DNA of 64,000 nucleotides, taken from NCBI GenBank assembly GCA_030141605.1, contig JAQGDQ010000342.1, positions 77,501 through 141,500 on the forward strand, given 5' to 3'. The stretch is from Tubiluchus corallicola. Taxonomy: Eukaryota; Priapulida; Priapulimorpha; Priapulimorphida; Tubiluchidae. A program made the position numbers and the translations under genes. Of this stretch, positions 48,434 to 60,600 are shown piece after piece. The notes under the pieces were generated by a model. It had not been told where the DNA came from. It made no database searches and saw only the letters and a program-made list of their open reading frames with translations. Position 1 is the stretch's first letter; the number at the start of each line of letters is the position of its first letter.

Positions 48434-50316
48434 AGCTGTTCTGTGTGTTTGCAGCAGTCCTGGTTCTTCAAGTCTGTGGGTCTTAAGTGTACATAATTTT
48501 CAATGCTGCTGTGCATTAGTATAAACCATAACTATATGTCTTTCACCAGCATAACTATATCTCTTTCACCAGCACACCTTACTAGGTAGATTTTAGATCA
48601 ACCCAGCAAAGTCAAACTGAAATTATGCATGGATCTGTCACTGCTCACTTTGCGCATGGAGTCACGTATGAGTGTTTGACTAGCATCGCAAACTACATTT
48701 TACATCAGGTGATCACGGGAACAGAATACTTCTGTTTTTATTGTTTTCCATGTATACTTGCTCTTTTGGGTATGTAGCCTAAAGAGGAAGGAGATGAAGA
48801 AAGAGAGAAGCAGAGAGAAAAAAAAGATGGGAAAAGAGAATAAAAACAGAGAGACCAACAGGGATAAATACTGAGTGAGCGTAAGAGAATGAAGTGAGTG
48901 AACGAACGAATAGTGGCGGATGAGTAAATAAGCCGGCCTGTAGATTGGTGACCAAATAAGGGAGTAGGGAAGCAGATAAGATCCTGGCCAAAGATTTTAT
49001 CATTTTTTCACTGGTACACCTCTGTCTGCAGCTCACTAGGTAGATTTTAGATCAACCCGATAAAGTCAACCACAAATTGTGCATGGATCTATCGCCAGTT
49101 ACTTTATGCATGCAACGATATACAAGCATTAGACTGGCATCTCAAACCACATTTTACACTAGGTTGTAAAAGGAATGGAAAAACTTCCACTTATATTCCT
49201 GAATACTGTGCGAGGACTTGTATTTGTACTGGTTTACTTAAGTGATAAATAGTTAGCCATCGGCATGTCAGCATTTAAAGGGGAAAGAGAGGTAAAAAGA
49301 GAAAACAGTGTGAGGGATTGGAAAAGAGTAAAGAAAAGCAGAGAGCAACAGAGGAAAGAGGGAGGAGACAGGTATGTATTTGGAAGGGGATACCAAGTGA
49401 CTTGGTGGGAGAGCAAGTAAATGAATGGGTGGTTTACTCATAGTGGGTGGATGAGTAGAGAAGCAGGGAGGTAGTGACCAAATGAGGGGTAGAAAAGTAT
49501 ATAAAGAATCCTGCCTAAAAACTTCACATGAGGTGTGGTGAACAACAGTGGCTTTACTAACCATTCTGCCCTGTGTTAGTGTCTCTTGGTCGTGAAGAAA
49601 TACATTAGAGGTATACACACTTTGCATACAGTTTCGGTTTGCTAATTACCTTTGAATACAATTAATGTAGCAAGATTACAGCTCCTAGCATGCCTAATAT
49701 TGCTCCTGTAGTATGACTTGGGCTAATTGTGGGGCGATATACATGCCTCTTAGGCCTTTTAGCAACAACAGTCAGTGTAAAGCCTGCATATAGAATAAAA
49801 ATACCAAAATTATTGTCTATTCACTTTGACATCTTTTTGTACATGTTAAACAATAGAAAAATTCATACAACATTCATTCTTATGATGCAACTAGCACAAA
49901 ACAGAGCAAACGGTACCTGTCTATATCAAACACACAACCATTTAAACACAGAGCAGAACAACTCCTAGCTGCTTCAGAGCGAAATGGTGTAATTTAATAA
50001 AGGCACTCGGGGAATTTTGTACCCCGGTACTGGTAAACAAGGGTTAATGCTGCAGTTTACGAACAATAGCAATTATGATTTGCACGAGTCAGGTTAATTA
50101 ATTAGTTAAGCAGAGGCTAACAACTTTTTTTATAAAAATCCTACCCTATTATTTGCTGCAAGTATCAGCAAAAATGACACGTGACAAAGCAAAACTCACA
50201 CAGCGACACTATGGTGTTCACTCAATAGGGTTATATAGTCATTGAAATTGGTGCATTCTCCCTGTCTCTCGATCTTTTCTCATTACTATGAACTAACACG
50301 CTCGCCTTTGCAACAG

Positions 50317-50552
50317 GCAAGAAATTATTCGGGGAGACCTACAGCGACTTGGAGTATGACTACCGGGGACTCGTGTGGTTGTACAACACCATCAACAACT
50401 TACAGAAAGCGGGGGAATACAGGAACACCCTGCATCAGTGGAAGCAGTTGAGAGACCAGCACACGGAAACCAACGTGCGTCTCAACGAACTTAAAAGAGA
50501 ATGTGAGACAGTGGAGGGCGTAGTTGAACTGTTCTTCCAGCTGGCTTCATGA
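50317..50552 (+). CDS. APPBP2: Duplicate terminal exon of APPBP2 (alternative last exon or exon duplicate)
   Basis: This 236-nt exon has the same length and phase as APPBP2 exon 12 (46201..46436), an intact acceptor (GCAACAG) at 50316 and the same stop context. It encodes 77 complete residues from KKLFGETYSDLEYDYRGL to VVELFFQLAS, with no frameshift. It differs from exon 12 at 20 bases in 17 codons; 14 codons change the amino acid and 3 are silent. Exon 11 could splice to either copy, giving two C termini. Residues LYNT and EYRN here look closer to the vertebrate protein than LYSA and EYSV in exon 12, whereas exon 12 keeps YSGLEYDY. A decaying duplicate cannot be excluded, but both copies are open and have splice and poly(A) signals. 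Confidence 0.8.
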
Positions 50553-51834
50553 TAGCGTTCCAGACGTTTTTTATTTTTAGTCATTACAAAACAGCATGAC
50601 GTTGATATTGCGGTGTTACTGTATTTGCGCATGCGTTGTATTTTTTTTACGAAACTACTAGCGATACCTCTGCAAAAGTAGTTAAAAGTTAAGCAGTAAT
50701 TTTCCAAAGAATGCAGTTGAAAAAACTGGAATCAATTTTGGCAGTTAAAGTAGTAAGCAACTGTGATTAACACACAATAGCTTTTATTCTTGATCATAAA
50801 ATTGTTCAAGACACTGGTGAGTTTTAAAAAAGTACAAAACCAAAAATCGCAAACACACCTACCCACTATGTACGGCTCTGGGAATATGCACATTCTTTAT
50901 TTAACGGTGGAACTGGTTTCAGGCGTTTTGTTTTCAACCGCATTGTCATCTGATTTGTTATAGTGCCGTTTGCTTGCAAATATACCTTAATAAATCTTTA
51001 AAAAATTCTCTATTAAAAATATCACGTCACTACCTTGAGGTATCTCATTTGAGTAGTTACAAACAGTTGCAGACGTGATCACAATTGTAGTTAATAATTT
51101 GCGCTTCACTACTGTTTTGTGTCATAAAGAGCGAAGTGTCATTCTATTTCTGTTAACTGGTTGTATTTTTTTGCATAAATTATTCTGGTGTGCTAGAACC
51201 TAAACTTTTACGCAAACTATACAGATAGGATTGTTTTTATGCATTATTATTTACATGAGAAAGATTTGCATTGTTTACAACTGCTATCTGTAAAGTGTAG
51301 GCGGGAGTACACGTTTTTTGGCACCCCAGTAGACACATACCTTTGCACGCTTATCGTCGCTGTTTTTCAGTTTTTGTGCATCTCTTGTATTTTTTAATTG
51401 AGTAGTTAGTATCACGAGCGAATTATTGACGTGAATAATGGCTAATTTAGAGTAGATTAGCTTAAGCACAACTTCTTACGTGGATTGTTTAAATTAGAAA
51501 AAGTGCCAAAGTGATTTATAAATAGATTACGGAGCATCAATTTGTCATCAGACCTTGTTTATTAGTCGTAGTTTTGTAAATTTAGATAAACTGTAAATCA
51601 CAGATTTTGTAGTTGTCTCGAGCACGTTGAATTTTTATATACATGCCCATTTTGAAAATTATACATTTTTTCTATTTAGCTGTCCTTGTGTCTTTCACCA
51701 AGGCTTTTCTATAGCCATGAGTGTTCACTAATTTAAATATTGCGTTTTTTTCGTAGATTTTTACTGGTTTAGTAGCAACTATTACACTATATTACCGTGA
51801 ATGCGATTATCATCAATTTGTATCTTAGAAAGAA

Positions 51835-51840
51835 AATAAA
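51835..51840 (+). promoter_or_regulatory. Likely poly(A) signal for the second APPBP2 terminal exon, unit B
   Basis: AATAAA in GAAAGAAAATAAAGGCTG, the counterpart of the signal at 48428, with a GTGTGTTG element just after it. Confidence 0.6.
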
Positions 51841-52484
51841 GGCTGTACTGTGTGTTGACAGCAGTCCTGGTTCTTTAAGTCTGTAGGTCATAAGTGTGCA
51901 GAATTCCCAATGCTGCTGTACATTAGTGTAAACCATAACTATATCTCTTTCACCAGCATACCTTTCTCTGCAGCTCGCTAGGTAGATTTTAGATCAACCC
52001 AGCAAAGTCAAACTGAAATTATGCATGGATGTGTCACTACTCACTTTGCGCATGCAGACGTGTAAGTGTTTGACTAGTATCGCAAACTACATTTTACATT
52101 ACGTGATCACGGGAGCAGAATACTTCAGTTTTTATTGTTTTCCTACATTCATGTATACTTGCTCTTTTGGGTATGTAGCCTAAAGAGGATGGAGATGAAG
52201 AAAGAGAGAAGCAGAGAGAGAAAAAGATGGGAAAAGAGAATAAAAACAGAGAGACCACAGGGATAAATACTGAGTGAGCATAAGAGAATGAAGTGAGGGA
52301 ATGAACGAATAGTGGCAGATGAGTAAATAAGCCGGCCTGTTGACCGGTGACCAAATAAGGGAGTAGGGAAGCAGATAAGAATCCTGGCCAAAGATTTTGT
52401 CATGAGAGGTGAATACTGCGGCATATACTGTTTGGATCGTTGTGCATGATCAGTGTTAATTTAAAACTGATAGCTGATAGACTG

Positions 52485-52705
52485 CTAAAGACAAAGACAA
52501 GACTTATTTACTGTCATTTTAACAGACAACGTTAGCACTAACGGTTATTTAGCGACTTACAACGATACATATCAGGACCCAACACTCGCACAACGAATAA
52601 CATGTAGGTTATAATGCCCTGGCGTTGGCAGACGCATGGTCTCAAACTCAAACCGGCACGGTTGCAGTCCGAAAACCAGATCACTCTGCCACCCAACCCA
52701 AGACT
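52485..52705 (-). mobile_element. tRNA-derived SINE
   Basis: The minus strand starts with a tRNA-like head: A-box-like GGTGGCAGAGTGATCTGG, anticodon arm CGGACTGCAACCG and B-box-like GGTTTGAGTTTGA. A body follows, then an AAATAAGTCTTGTCTTTGTC tail. It lies between the APPBP2 and FNBP4 3' ends. Confidence 0.6.
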
Positions 52706-52773
52706 GTGATCGTGGGATAAAGTCTGGCAAGAAATTCAAGCAAAATAACAAAGTTAAACAAAATATTTACATT

Positions 52774-52779
52774 TTTATT
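52774..52779 (-). promoter_or_regulatory. Possible FNBP4 poly(A) signal
   Basis: Minus-strand AATAAA about 1.3 kb after the FNBP4 stop at 54103. Another minus-strand AATAAA lies at 52973..52978. No closer signal is evident. Confidence 0.4.
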
Positions 52780-52989
52780 AAATAAACAACCATTTGTCAA
52801 AAGTGCTGCTTAACAATGGCCATGAAGCAACACAGTTATTAGAGACGTACACAACTTTCAGTCTGAATCATTACACACTATTCATGTAGTGAATTATGTA
52901 AGGTCTTGTACATCATACGCTTCTAGCATGCCTAATATTACTGCTAGCATGTAGTACGACATGCACAATGCGTTTATTTACAAACATTT

Positions 52990-54102
52990 TTCATACGTAT
53001 GCATACAGTAAGAAACAAACAACACCGTTAAAAGGCCATACTGAAAAACGTCTTACGGGAATGACCTGTATAGAATTTTCTGTGTAGGAACAATACACAG
53101 GCTTTTATGTTCAGTAAAACGTTGCTGATTAACAAATCATTTTTTACATTCGTGGTGCCCAACTTTGTGGTAGGACAATCTTTAATTTAACCCTTGCTTG
53201 CTCTACCAGCTCCATTTGTACATGCGACTATGTCATACGTTCCTGTCTACCTTGTTGCATGGCATTTTCTAATAAAGTTTTGCTAGAATGTGCGAATAAA
53301 ACTGGCGCAAGTCACTTGTTTAGTAATCACATTATAGTGTGCAATTCAATTAGGTCTCCTAGGTGTAACTTTGGCTTTTTGGGTAAGAACAGCATGTGCA
53401 AAGCTTTCATCACGATGTAAAAAATACTTACAAATTCTGTGTTTTTACTTCGACATATTTGCACAAATACAAAGCAATCGGAAAAATGCCAAATTTTAAT
53501 GAATACAGCAATTCTGTTTAGCATAAAGAAGTGTTCATTCATAACCACGTTTCACTCATTAATTAGCTAGGTAGAGACTACAATTTACCAACAGTAATGC
53601 AAAATTATTTTATAAAATCCTACACATTACCTTGGTGCAAGAACAACATATCACGATATTATTTCAAGCTACCGTATAAATGGCAGTTTCTGTTTTTCTA
53701 TACAGTTATACACATTCACTCTCTTACTTTCTAAAAACTTTCCGTAAATTACAAACAATTTGAGTTGACAAGAACATAAGGTTCTGCTGTCATGACACTA
53801 CCATGCTGGAGTTGCACATGTAGTCGTTTAAGATCATGCTCAAGGAGCAAGAATTACGATGACAGAATTCCAGAAAGAAGCAGCTTAAAGAAAAATAACA
53901 CACAATTTATAGCATAATTAAGTTAAGCTCACATTTAAAAAAAATATGGTTTCATCGATGTAGTCTTGCAATGTGGAAAATGACAAATACAATTCAATGT
54001 GCATCTTAACCTATCTACTGCGCAAGTGCATCAGAACTAAGTATAAAATGTTTGTTTCGATGATTCCATTACTTACAGCAGATAAACTAACAAGAAATGA
54101 GA
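52990..54102 (-). other. Probable FNBP4 3' untranslated region
   Basis: AT-rich sequence after the FNBP4 stop with no coding or repeat features recognised. Inferred from the nearest downstream poly(A) signals on the minus strand. Confidence 0.4.
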
Positions 54103-57100
54103 TTATGAAGGTTTTAATAAACTAGGCTGTGATTCCTTCTTGGCTCTGGCAAGCTGAACTCGAGTCTGCCAGTCCATGGAGACCGGAGTAAAGTTAGGAT
54201 TATCCAACGCTTCTCCACTATAAAAAACAATCAAATTATCAATCTGACTGAGGAAGGCAGATTCGCTGTTGCGAAATTCCTACAGTTATGGTGCATTTAC
54301 ACGGCTGAGAAATTCCTACAGTTACGATGCATTTACACGGCTGAGAAATTCCTACAGTTACGGTGCATTTACACGGCCGAGAAATTTCTACAGTTACGGT
54401 GCATTTACACGGCCGAGAAATTCCTACAGTTACGGTGCATTTACACGGCTGAGAAATTCCTACAGTTACGGTGCATTTACACGGCCGAGAAATTCCTACA
54501 GTTACGGTGCATTTACACGGCCGAGAAATTCCTACAGTTACGGTGCATTTACATGGCTGAGAAATTCCTACATTACGGTGCATTTACACGGCCGAGCAAT
54601 TCCTACAGTTACGGTGCATTTACACGGCCAAGAAATTCCTACAGTTACGGTGCATTTACACGGCTGAGAAATTCCTACAGTTACGGTGCATTTACACGGC
54701 CGAGAAATTCCTACAGTTACGGTGCATTTACACGGCCGAGAAATTTCTACAGTTACGGTGCATTTACACGGCCGAGAAATTCCTACAGTTACGGTGCATT
54801 TACACGGCCGAGAAATTCCTACAGTTACGGTGCATTTACACGGCCGAGAAATTCCTACAGTTACGGTGCATTTACACGGCCGAGAAATTCCTACAGTTAC
54901 GGTGCATTTACACGGCCGAGAAATTCCTACAGTTATGGTGCATTTACACGGCTGAGAAATTCCTACAGTTACGATGCATTTACACGGCTGAGAAATTCCT
55001 ACAGTTACGGTGCATTTACACGGCCGAGAAATTCCTACAGTTACGGTGCATTTACACGGCCGAGAAATTCCTACAGTTACGGTGCATTTACACGGCCGAG
55101 AAATTCCTACAGTTACGGTGCATTTACATGGCTGAGAAATTCCTACACTTACCTTTCTATGGCTTGCTTCTTCCACTGTTCTATCCATCGTTCATGCTTC
55201 TGCTGATCATCTACCTCGGGTTGGTCATTTTCCTCTCTCACTTGATCCTTGATTTGCTGCCATTTTTGCACCATTTCTGACATCCCTTTCTTCTTTAGTA
55301 ACAGCCCGCTTGACTTGGTCTGACAAAAATCAATTCTAAAATGTCAGACCACAAGTAACTATTGCAGTTATGAATTCTTACCCCATCATAAATGTTTTCT
55401 ACAGACGTCACAAAAAAAGAGGAAAATTTCTGTGTTTAAAATTGTGTTATAAATTTCCTTTGGTGTAGTTGCCTTCAGTTACCACTTACAAGCAGTGGTC
55501 AAGTAAAACAGATTAGGCAATTTTCTTAGGGCAGTGGACTTTAGGCTGACCACAAAAAATATTGTTTCCGTCGAAACCTCAGAAGATGAAAAGATGTCAG
55601 TAGTGAGCAAGAAATTTAAAAAAAATGTTTTAAAGCTTTGTAAATGGAATAAAGTCAGTTGAAATCAAAGTTTTGTAAATTTCACTCTGGTTAACAGTAA
55701 CGTTTTACATTTTTTCAACGGACATTTATGCACGCTTTGGTTTTTTAGCTTTTTGTTTCGCATTTCCAAATTATCATATAATAATCGCTTATCGTATAGT
55801 CTCTTTTTTGCAGCATATGAATGTATGTTCTGATAATTATGATACAACAGGCAACACTGCTCGGCTGTTAATACGCTGATTTGGTGGAAAGTACGACGTT
55901 TTTTAGCCTCCAGTACCATAAAAAAGCATCATACAAAACTGACCATGAGTTAGTCATCAAAAAACATGGCTCCATCATCACCGAAAGAACGGTGTTATAA
56001 TAATAATTATCACATTTTTAACGTTTTAAATGAAAAAACGATTCTATATGACTGTGTCAGGTGGGAATACGAGCGTACAGCTATTTCTATGGCGAACTAA
56101 CTGTATTTAAATAAACCTTTTATCGAACTGCATGAGGTAAAAAATACATTTGAAAATTAGAATTGAAAACGAACAAATTAGTTAAATAAATTCGTTGCCT
56201 CTGGACAAGCACTCATATATTCTAATGTTAACACTTCAAGGTGAAGCTTTACTTGACCTGGACATGTATGCATTTCTGAATTATGAATTTATTCCACAGC
56301 AACTCAAACATACATATAAATTGATATAACATTGAAAAAAATAAACTATGCGAGTTACTGTGAGGAGGAGGAAGGAGCATTTAGCTTTCGAGTCCTCCTC
56401 CAGATAAGTGAAATAAGTGACAATTAACATTACATTTTCATCAGTTATAACGTACATTAGAACAAAATAAGTTTTGTTAGTAACTTAAGATCAGGATGAG
56501 TACAATTGTGAGTTAATTATGCCGTTGTAGTAGGTAATTGTTTGATGCTTTTTTAAATTGATAAACATTTTTCATTTCACGCGGAATTGATGACCATATT
56601 TTAATAGCATTATATTTTGATGACTGTTTCATTATATTTGTTTTTGGAAGAGGTAGTACATAGTTTTCGACTGAATATCTTGTGTAATGATCATGTTGAT
56701 TTGAAACTGGACTAAAGTATGACTGAAAAGCTGGTGGAAGTAGTGAATTATGATAGTGATACATGAAATGAAGACAATACATGTCGTATATTTCTTTAAC
56801 TTTAACAGTTTTAACAGACAAGTAAATTATATTTGTGGGATTTCATTATGAAATTTTTCTACCTTTTTTTTCTTCTTCTTATCCTGTCGCTCGCTATCCG
56901 ATGCCTTCTTCTTTTCCGCAGTCTTAGAAGTGTCGGTACTGTAAGAAGGTTCAACAGCATACGCCGGCTCGGCAGAGTACAGCATAGGTTTTGCTACCAA
57001 CGAACCTCCATCCTGTGTGGGGGTATACCGAACTGCTGGAAATTTTTCAATTACTGGTGCTGCAGCCATGTAGGGAGTCGCGGCCATTGCCGATTCCGTC

Positions 57101-57434
57101 ATTACCATACCAGATGACATCATCGACAGTGCATCAACCGAAGGAGGGGGTACCATGGTCGGAGGTTCCACGGCCCAGTCACTCGCCTCTGCTGTCAGCG
57201 GAGCCTGGCCGATTGGCAGGACGGTAGTAGTTGCGGTTCCCATGACAACGGGGGCGATGCTGGAAGAAATGGCTGATGACAACATTGGCGGAGGCAATGG
57301 AGGGAGAGAAAGTGGGGGTGGAGACGAGGCTGTAACCAATTTGGTATCATCATCCGAGTCCTGTAAAGGAAAAACAGAAAATCACTTTTTGTATAACGAG
57401 CGGTGCAGATATAAAGCTTTGCTCTCTCTTCCTT

Positions 57435-57487
<53 letters not shown>

Positions 57488-57489
57488 CC

Positions 57490-57520
<31 letters not shown>

Positions 57521-57567
57521 CCTCTCTCTCTCTCTCCCTACTCCCTCCTATCTTTTTTTTTTTTTTT

Positions 57568-57650
<83 letters not shown>

Positions 57651-60600
57651 TCTCTCTTTGTGCCTCTTATCCTCATTCTCTGTCTTAATCTCTCTTTCTC
57701 TTCCCCATTTGTTTCAGAATACTAGATCAAATTCAACTGTCCACAGCCAGACACACTGCATGCAACAAAATGCAATACTGCACTGCCGAGAATCCAAATG
57801 TTCTGATCACCAGCTTCAACAAAAGCCAAACAATTAGAATTACATCAACTTAATCACATGAATCGCTGCAAATCAGTAAATAGTTTATAACAATTCACTA
57901 CTTACATCTTCAATTTCCATATCGACTCCATCGTCAAATTCGTCGCTTGCAGTCTTTAGCAAATCCAATGCCGACAGCATGTTCAGCGCACCCGTGGGAG
58001 GAAGAGGGGGAGGTGGAAGAATGTTCATTTCAGACGGTGGAGGGACGGGAGGAGTAGGTACGGAGTCATCGAGCACGGGAGGTGGAGTCGTCATCACTGG
58101 TAAAGCAACAGTGTCAGTTCCTGGTGGTAGAGGTTCATCGTAGGTAACCAATCGGTTGGAAGAGGAAAGTGCAGAAGCTTCCATCTCACTTGTAGAAGCA
58201 GCAGGACATTCATTCGCTGACACTTCTTCCTCTTGGTCAAGGAAATCATACGGCACCAATGAAAATGGCAGCTTCTCACTGTCCTCACCATCGGTGTCAT
58301 TCTCATTATCGATTCCTGCCAAAATGTTAAAAAGCGTTTCACTGATTAGCATTCGCACTGACAGCTACTAATTATGCATAACTATATGGATCCTATTGAA
58401 AGTACACGGTTTTTAAGACATTTACTAAAAGTGGCTAAGAATCTCATCCTCTCGAGGGACTTAGACCCACGACCCGTGTTATAATGTAGAAGTACTATTG
58501 GTGATCACTAATTAAAAGCGAAAATACAGCTTTTAGTTGACATTGATCCTTTTTCTCTTTCCCCACATACAAATTGGGCAAAGATGAACGTAAAATAAAG
58601 AAATTGTGCCTACCTTTGTTTTGAACGTTGCCTGACGTAGCGGCAGCAAGACCGGCATCTAACAGCTCCTCCACATCTACTAAGTCGTCGAAACTTTGCT
58701 CATCATTCTGTGCATTTGACACGCCTGGTGAATTGTCACTCATAGTTTGTGCAGGTTTTACAAACGTTGTGCTTAACTGCTGTGACATGTCTTCCCTTCT
58801 TTCAGATCCAATGGACTGCACAAAGCCATCATTTGAAGACAACAACTGTCCTTCATTCCTGTCGGCTTCATTCTCAGAAGGTTTAGCGGCTTCCACAAAC
58901 AGTTTCTTTGATTCTTGCAGATCTTTATCATTGGTTGCTTTCAAAGTTGCAGAATCATCTCTAACAGTCGACAAAGATTCTCCGCTAATCTTGCGCGACT
59001 TTGACTGCTTTGGATCTCGGCTGGCTTTGCCTGGTTCTTCTACTTTTGAAGCAAGTTCAGGTGATACATCTTCAACAATTATTTGAATATCATCCTCATT
59101 AGACGTCTTGGATGCTTTCGAAGAGTGTCTCTTTTTAGCACTAGAATGCTTGAGCTTTGATGAGATACTCTCTGTCTTCTTTGAAGATGAAGAACGTTTT
59201 TTGGACTTTTTTGGTTCATCTGATGATTTAGAAGTAGACTTTTTCGATCTCTTTGAAAAGCCATAAGCGTCTTCTGATTTGGAACGCTTCTTTGCTCTAT
59301 GCGAGGATGAATCATCCTTCTTTTTCTCGTGTTTGTCTTTCTTTTTAGAATGTTTCTTGGATTTCCGCGTTTTTCCTTCCGTCGACATCGACGACAACGA
59401 ACGTTCTCGAGATTTCGAAGATTCTTTTTCGTCCTTCTTTGCCAGTTTTTTGGATTCTTCCTTGTCAGGTGTCTGTTTGTTGCTTATCTTCTTCACCGAC
59501 GATTCCTGAGTAGCAATTTGCATCTCCGGCTTTCCCTTCTTTGCTTGTGGACCTCCCGCATCGCCGACACCTGGTGTATTTTTAGTGGCCTCTTTTGAAG
59601 TCCGTTCGTCACTCGAAGTTGAAAGCACTTTCTTTTTTTCTTCCATATCTCTCTCAACAATGGGATAGTCCCACTGCGATTCACCAGTTATGTCGTTAAC
59701 ATAGAAATACCGTTTGTACGTCCTGCAGAGAAAAAGAATGCAGATCAGCGGTGCCCTAAACTCAGACGTTACATCGGTCTGGAGCTTGATGGGGAGTTGA
59801 GAAAAACACGACGATAAGGTTAACACAAACAGCAAGGAAAGAGAGTCAGCGTTCTCCACGACGGAAAACCAGTCTCGGGAAAACACACACACACACACAT
59901 ATCTGCTACAACGTATCAAGGAACTAATGTTCCATACACAAACAGAAAACACAAAATTAGAAGATCATCAGTGTCACAATAACACTGATGAAGATGGGAC
60001 CAACGAAGAACCAATTCTTTTAACAGGCCTTTATGGACAATGAATAAGTAAGCACAATGCATGTTACCTTACTGGCTACTGCTATCAACGTGTCCGCCAT
60101 TAGATGTTACAATCCTCCTTCAGATAATGACGCATTCGGCGTTCCAGACTCTAACCTCTCTCACTGTCGAACTTCTTCTTTTTCATTAAGCACATACAAA
60201 GTTTCATATTGCACAAATGTTCAACACAGTCAATGTTCTGAACAAAACTACCATGTCGCAATGGCAGTGGTAACACTGTCGAGCGGGGATGGCTTCACGA
60301 GGAGGTACCACTAAAGGCAATTGGAAGCCATAGGAGGACAGGTTGCAAATGTAAAAAAAGTAAAGAGCATACCTGTCCCAGCAACAAGACCACCCCGGAG
60401 GCGACGCAGTCTGTTCATACTCTTCGAGCTGTTCACTTCCGGCTGTCAAGCACTTCACAAAGTACGATGAACCGAGCCCGCCTTCCTGCCAATCTTTCAT
60501 ACGTGTCTAAAAGAAATTGAAATATTTAAATGTAAAAGGAACAATTAATAAAGGGTAGCTTTTTAATATTTAAACAAATTATTTCTTATTTAATATCGAG

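Larger units (their letters stand above)
46160..50260 (+). repeat. Tandem duplication, unit A (APPBP2 exon 12 plus 3' region)
   Basis: Unit A begins just upstream of exon 12, at the shared TGAACTAACACGCTCGCC, and continues through the 3' untranslated region. It matches unit B (about 50270..52990) closely after the stop: both have the GATAGCGTTCCAGACG segment, the GAAAATAAA poly(A) context followed by a GCAGTCCTGGTTCTT-like segment, the TAGGTAGATTTTAGATCAA block, a purine-rich stretch, and TAGCATGCCTAATATT (49690 and 52926). Unit A has about 600 bp around 47430-48055 not seen in B. It also carries a second, diverged copy of the TAGGTAGATTTTAGATCAA block and purine stretch at 49037-49500. Boundaries are approximate because they were aligned by eye. 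Confidence 0.75.
50270..52990 (+). repeat. Tandem duplication, unit B (second APPBP2 terminal exon plus 3' region)
   Basis: Partner of unit A. Its right part overlaps the region where FNBP4 transcripts coming from the other strand probably end (minus-strand AATAAA at 52774..52779), so the duplication also touches the neighbouring gene's 3' end. A tRNA-derived SINE at 52485..52705 interrupts it. Confidence 0.7.

Noticed and set aside
54239-55206. Long repetitive frames (up to 217 codons) on both strands
   Set aside because: They are created by the 36-bp minisatellite inside an FNBP4 intron; the true FNBP4 frame stops at once if read into it.
57155-57688. 177-residue plus-strand frame
   Set aside because: It is antisense to an FNBP4 exon and runs into CT/poly-T repeats.
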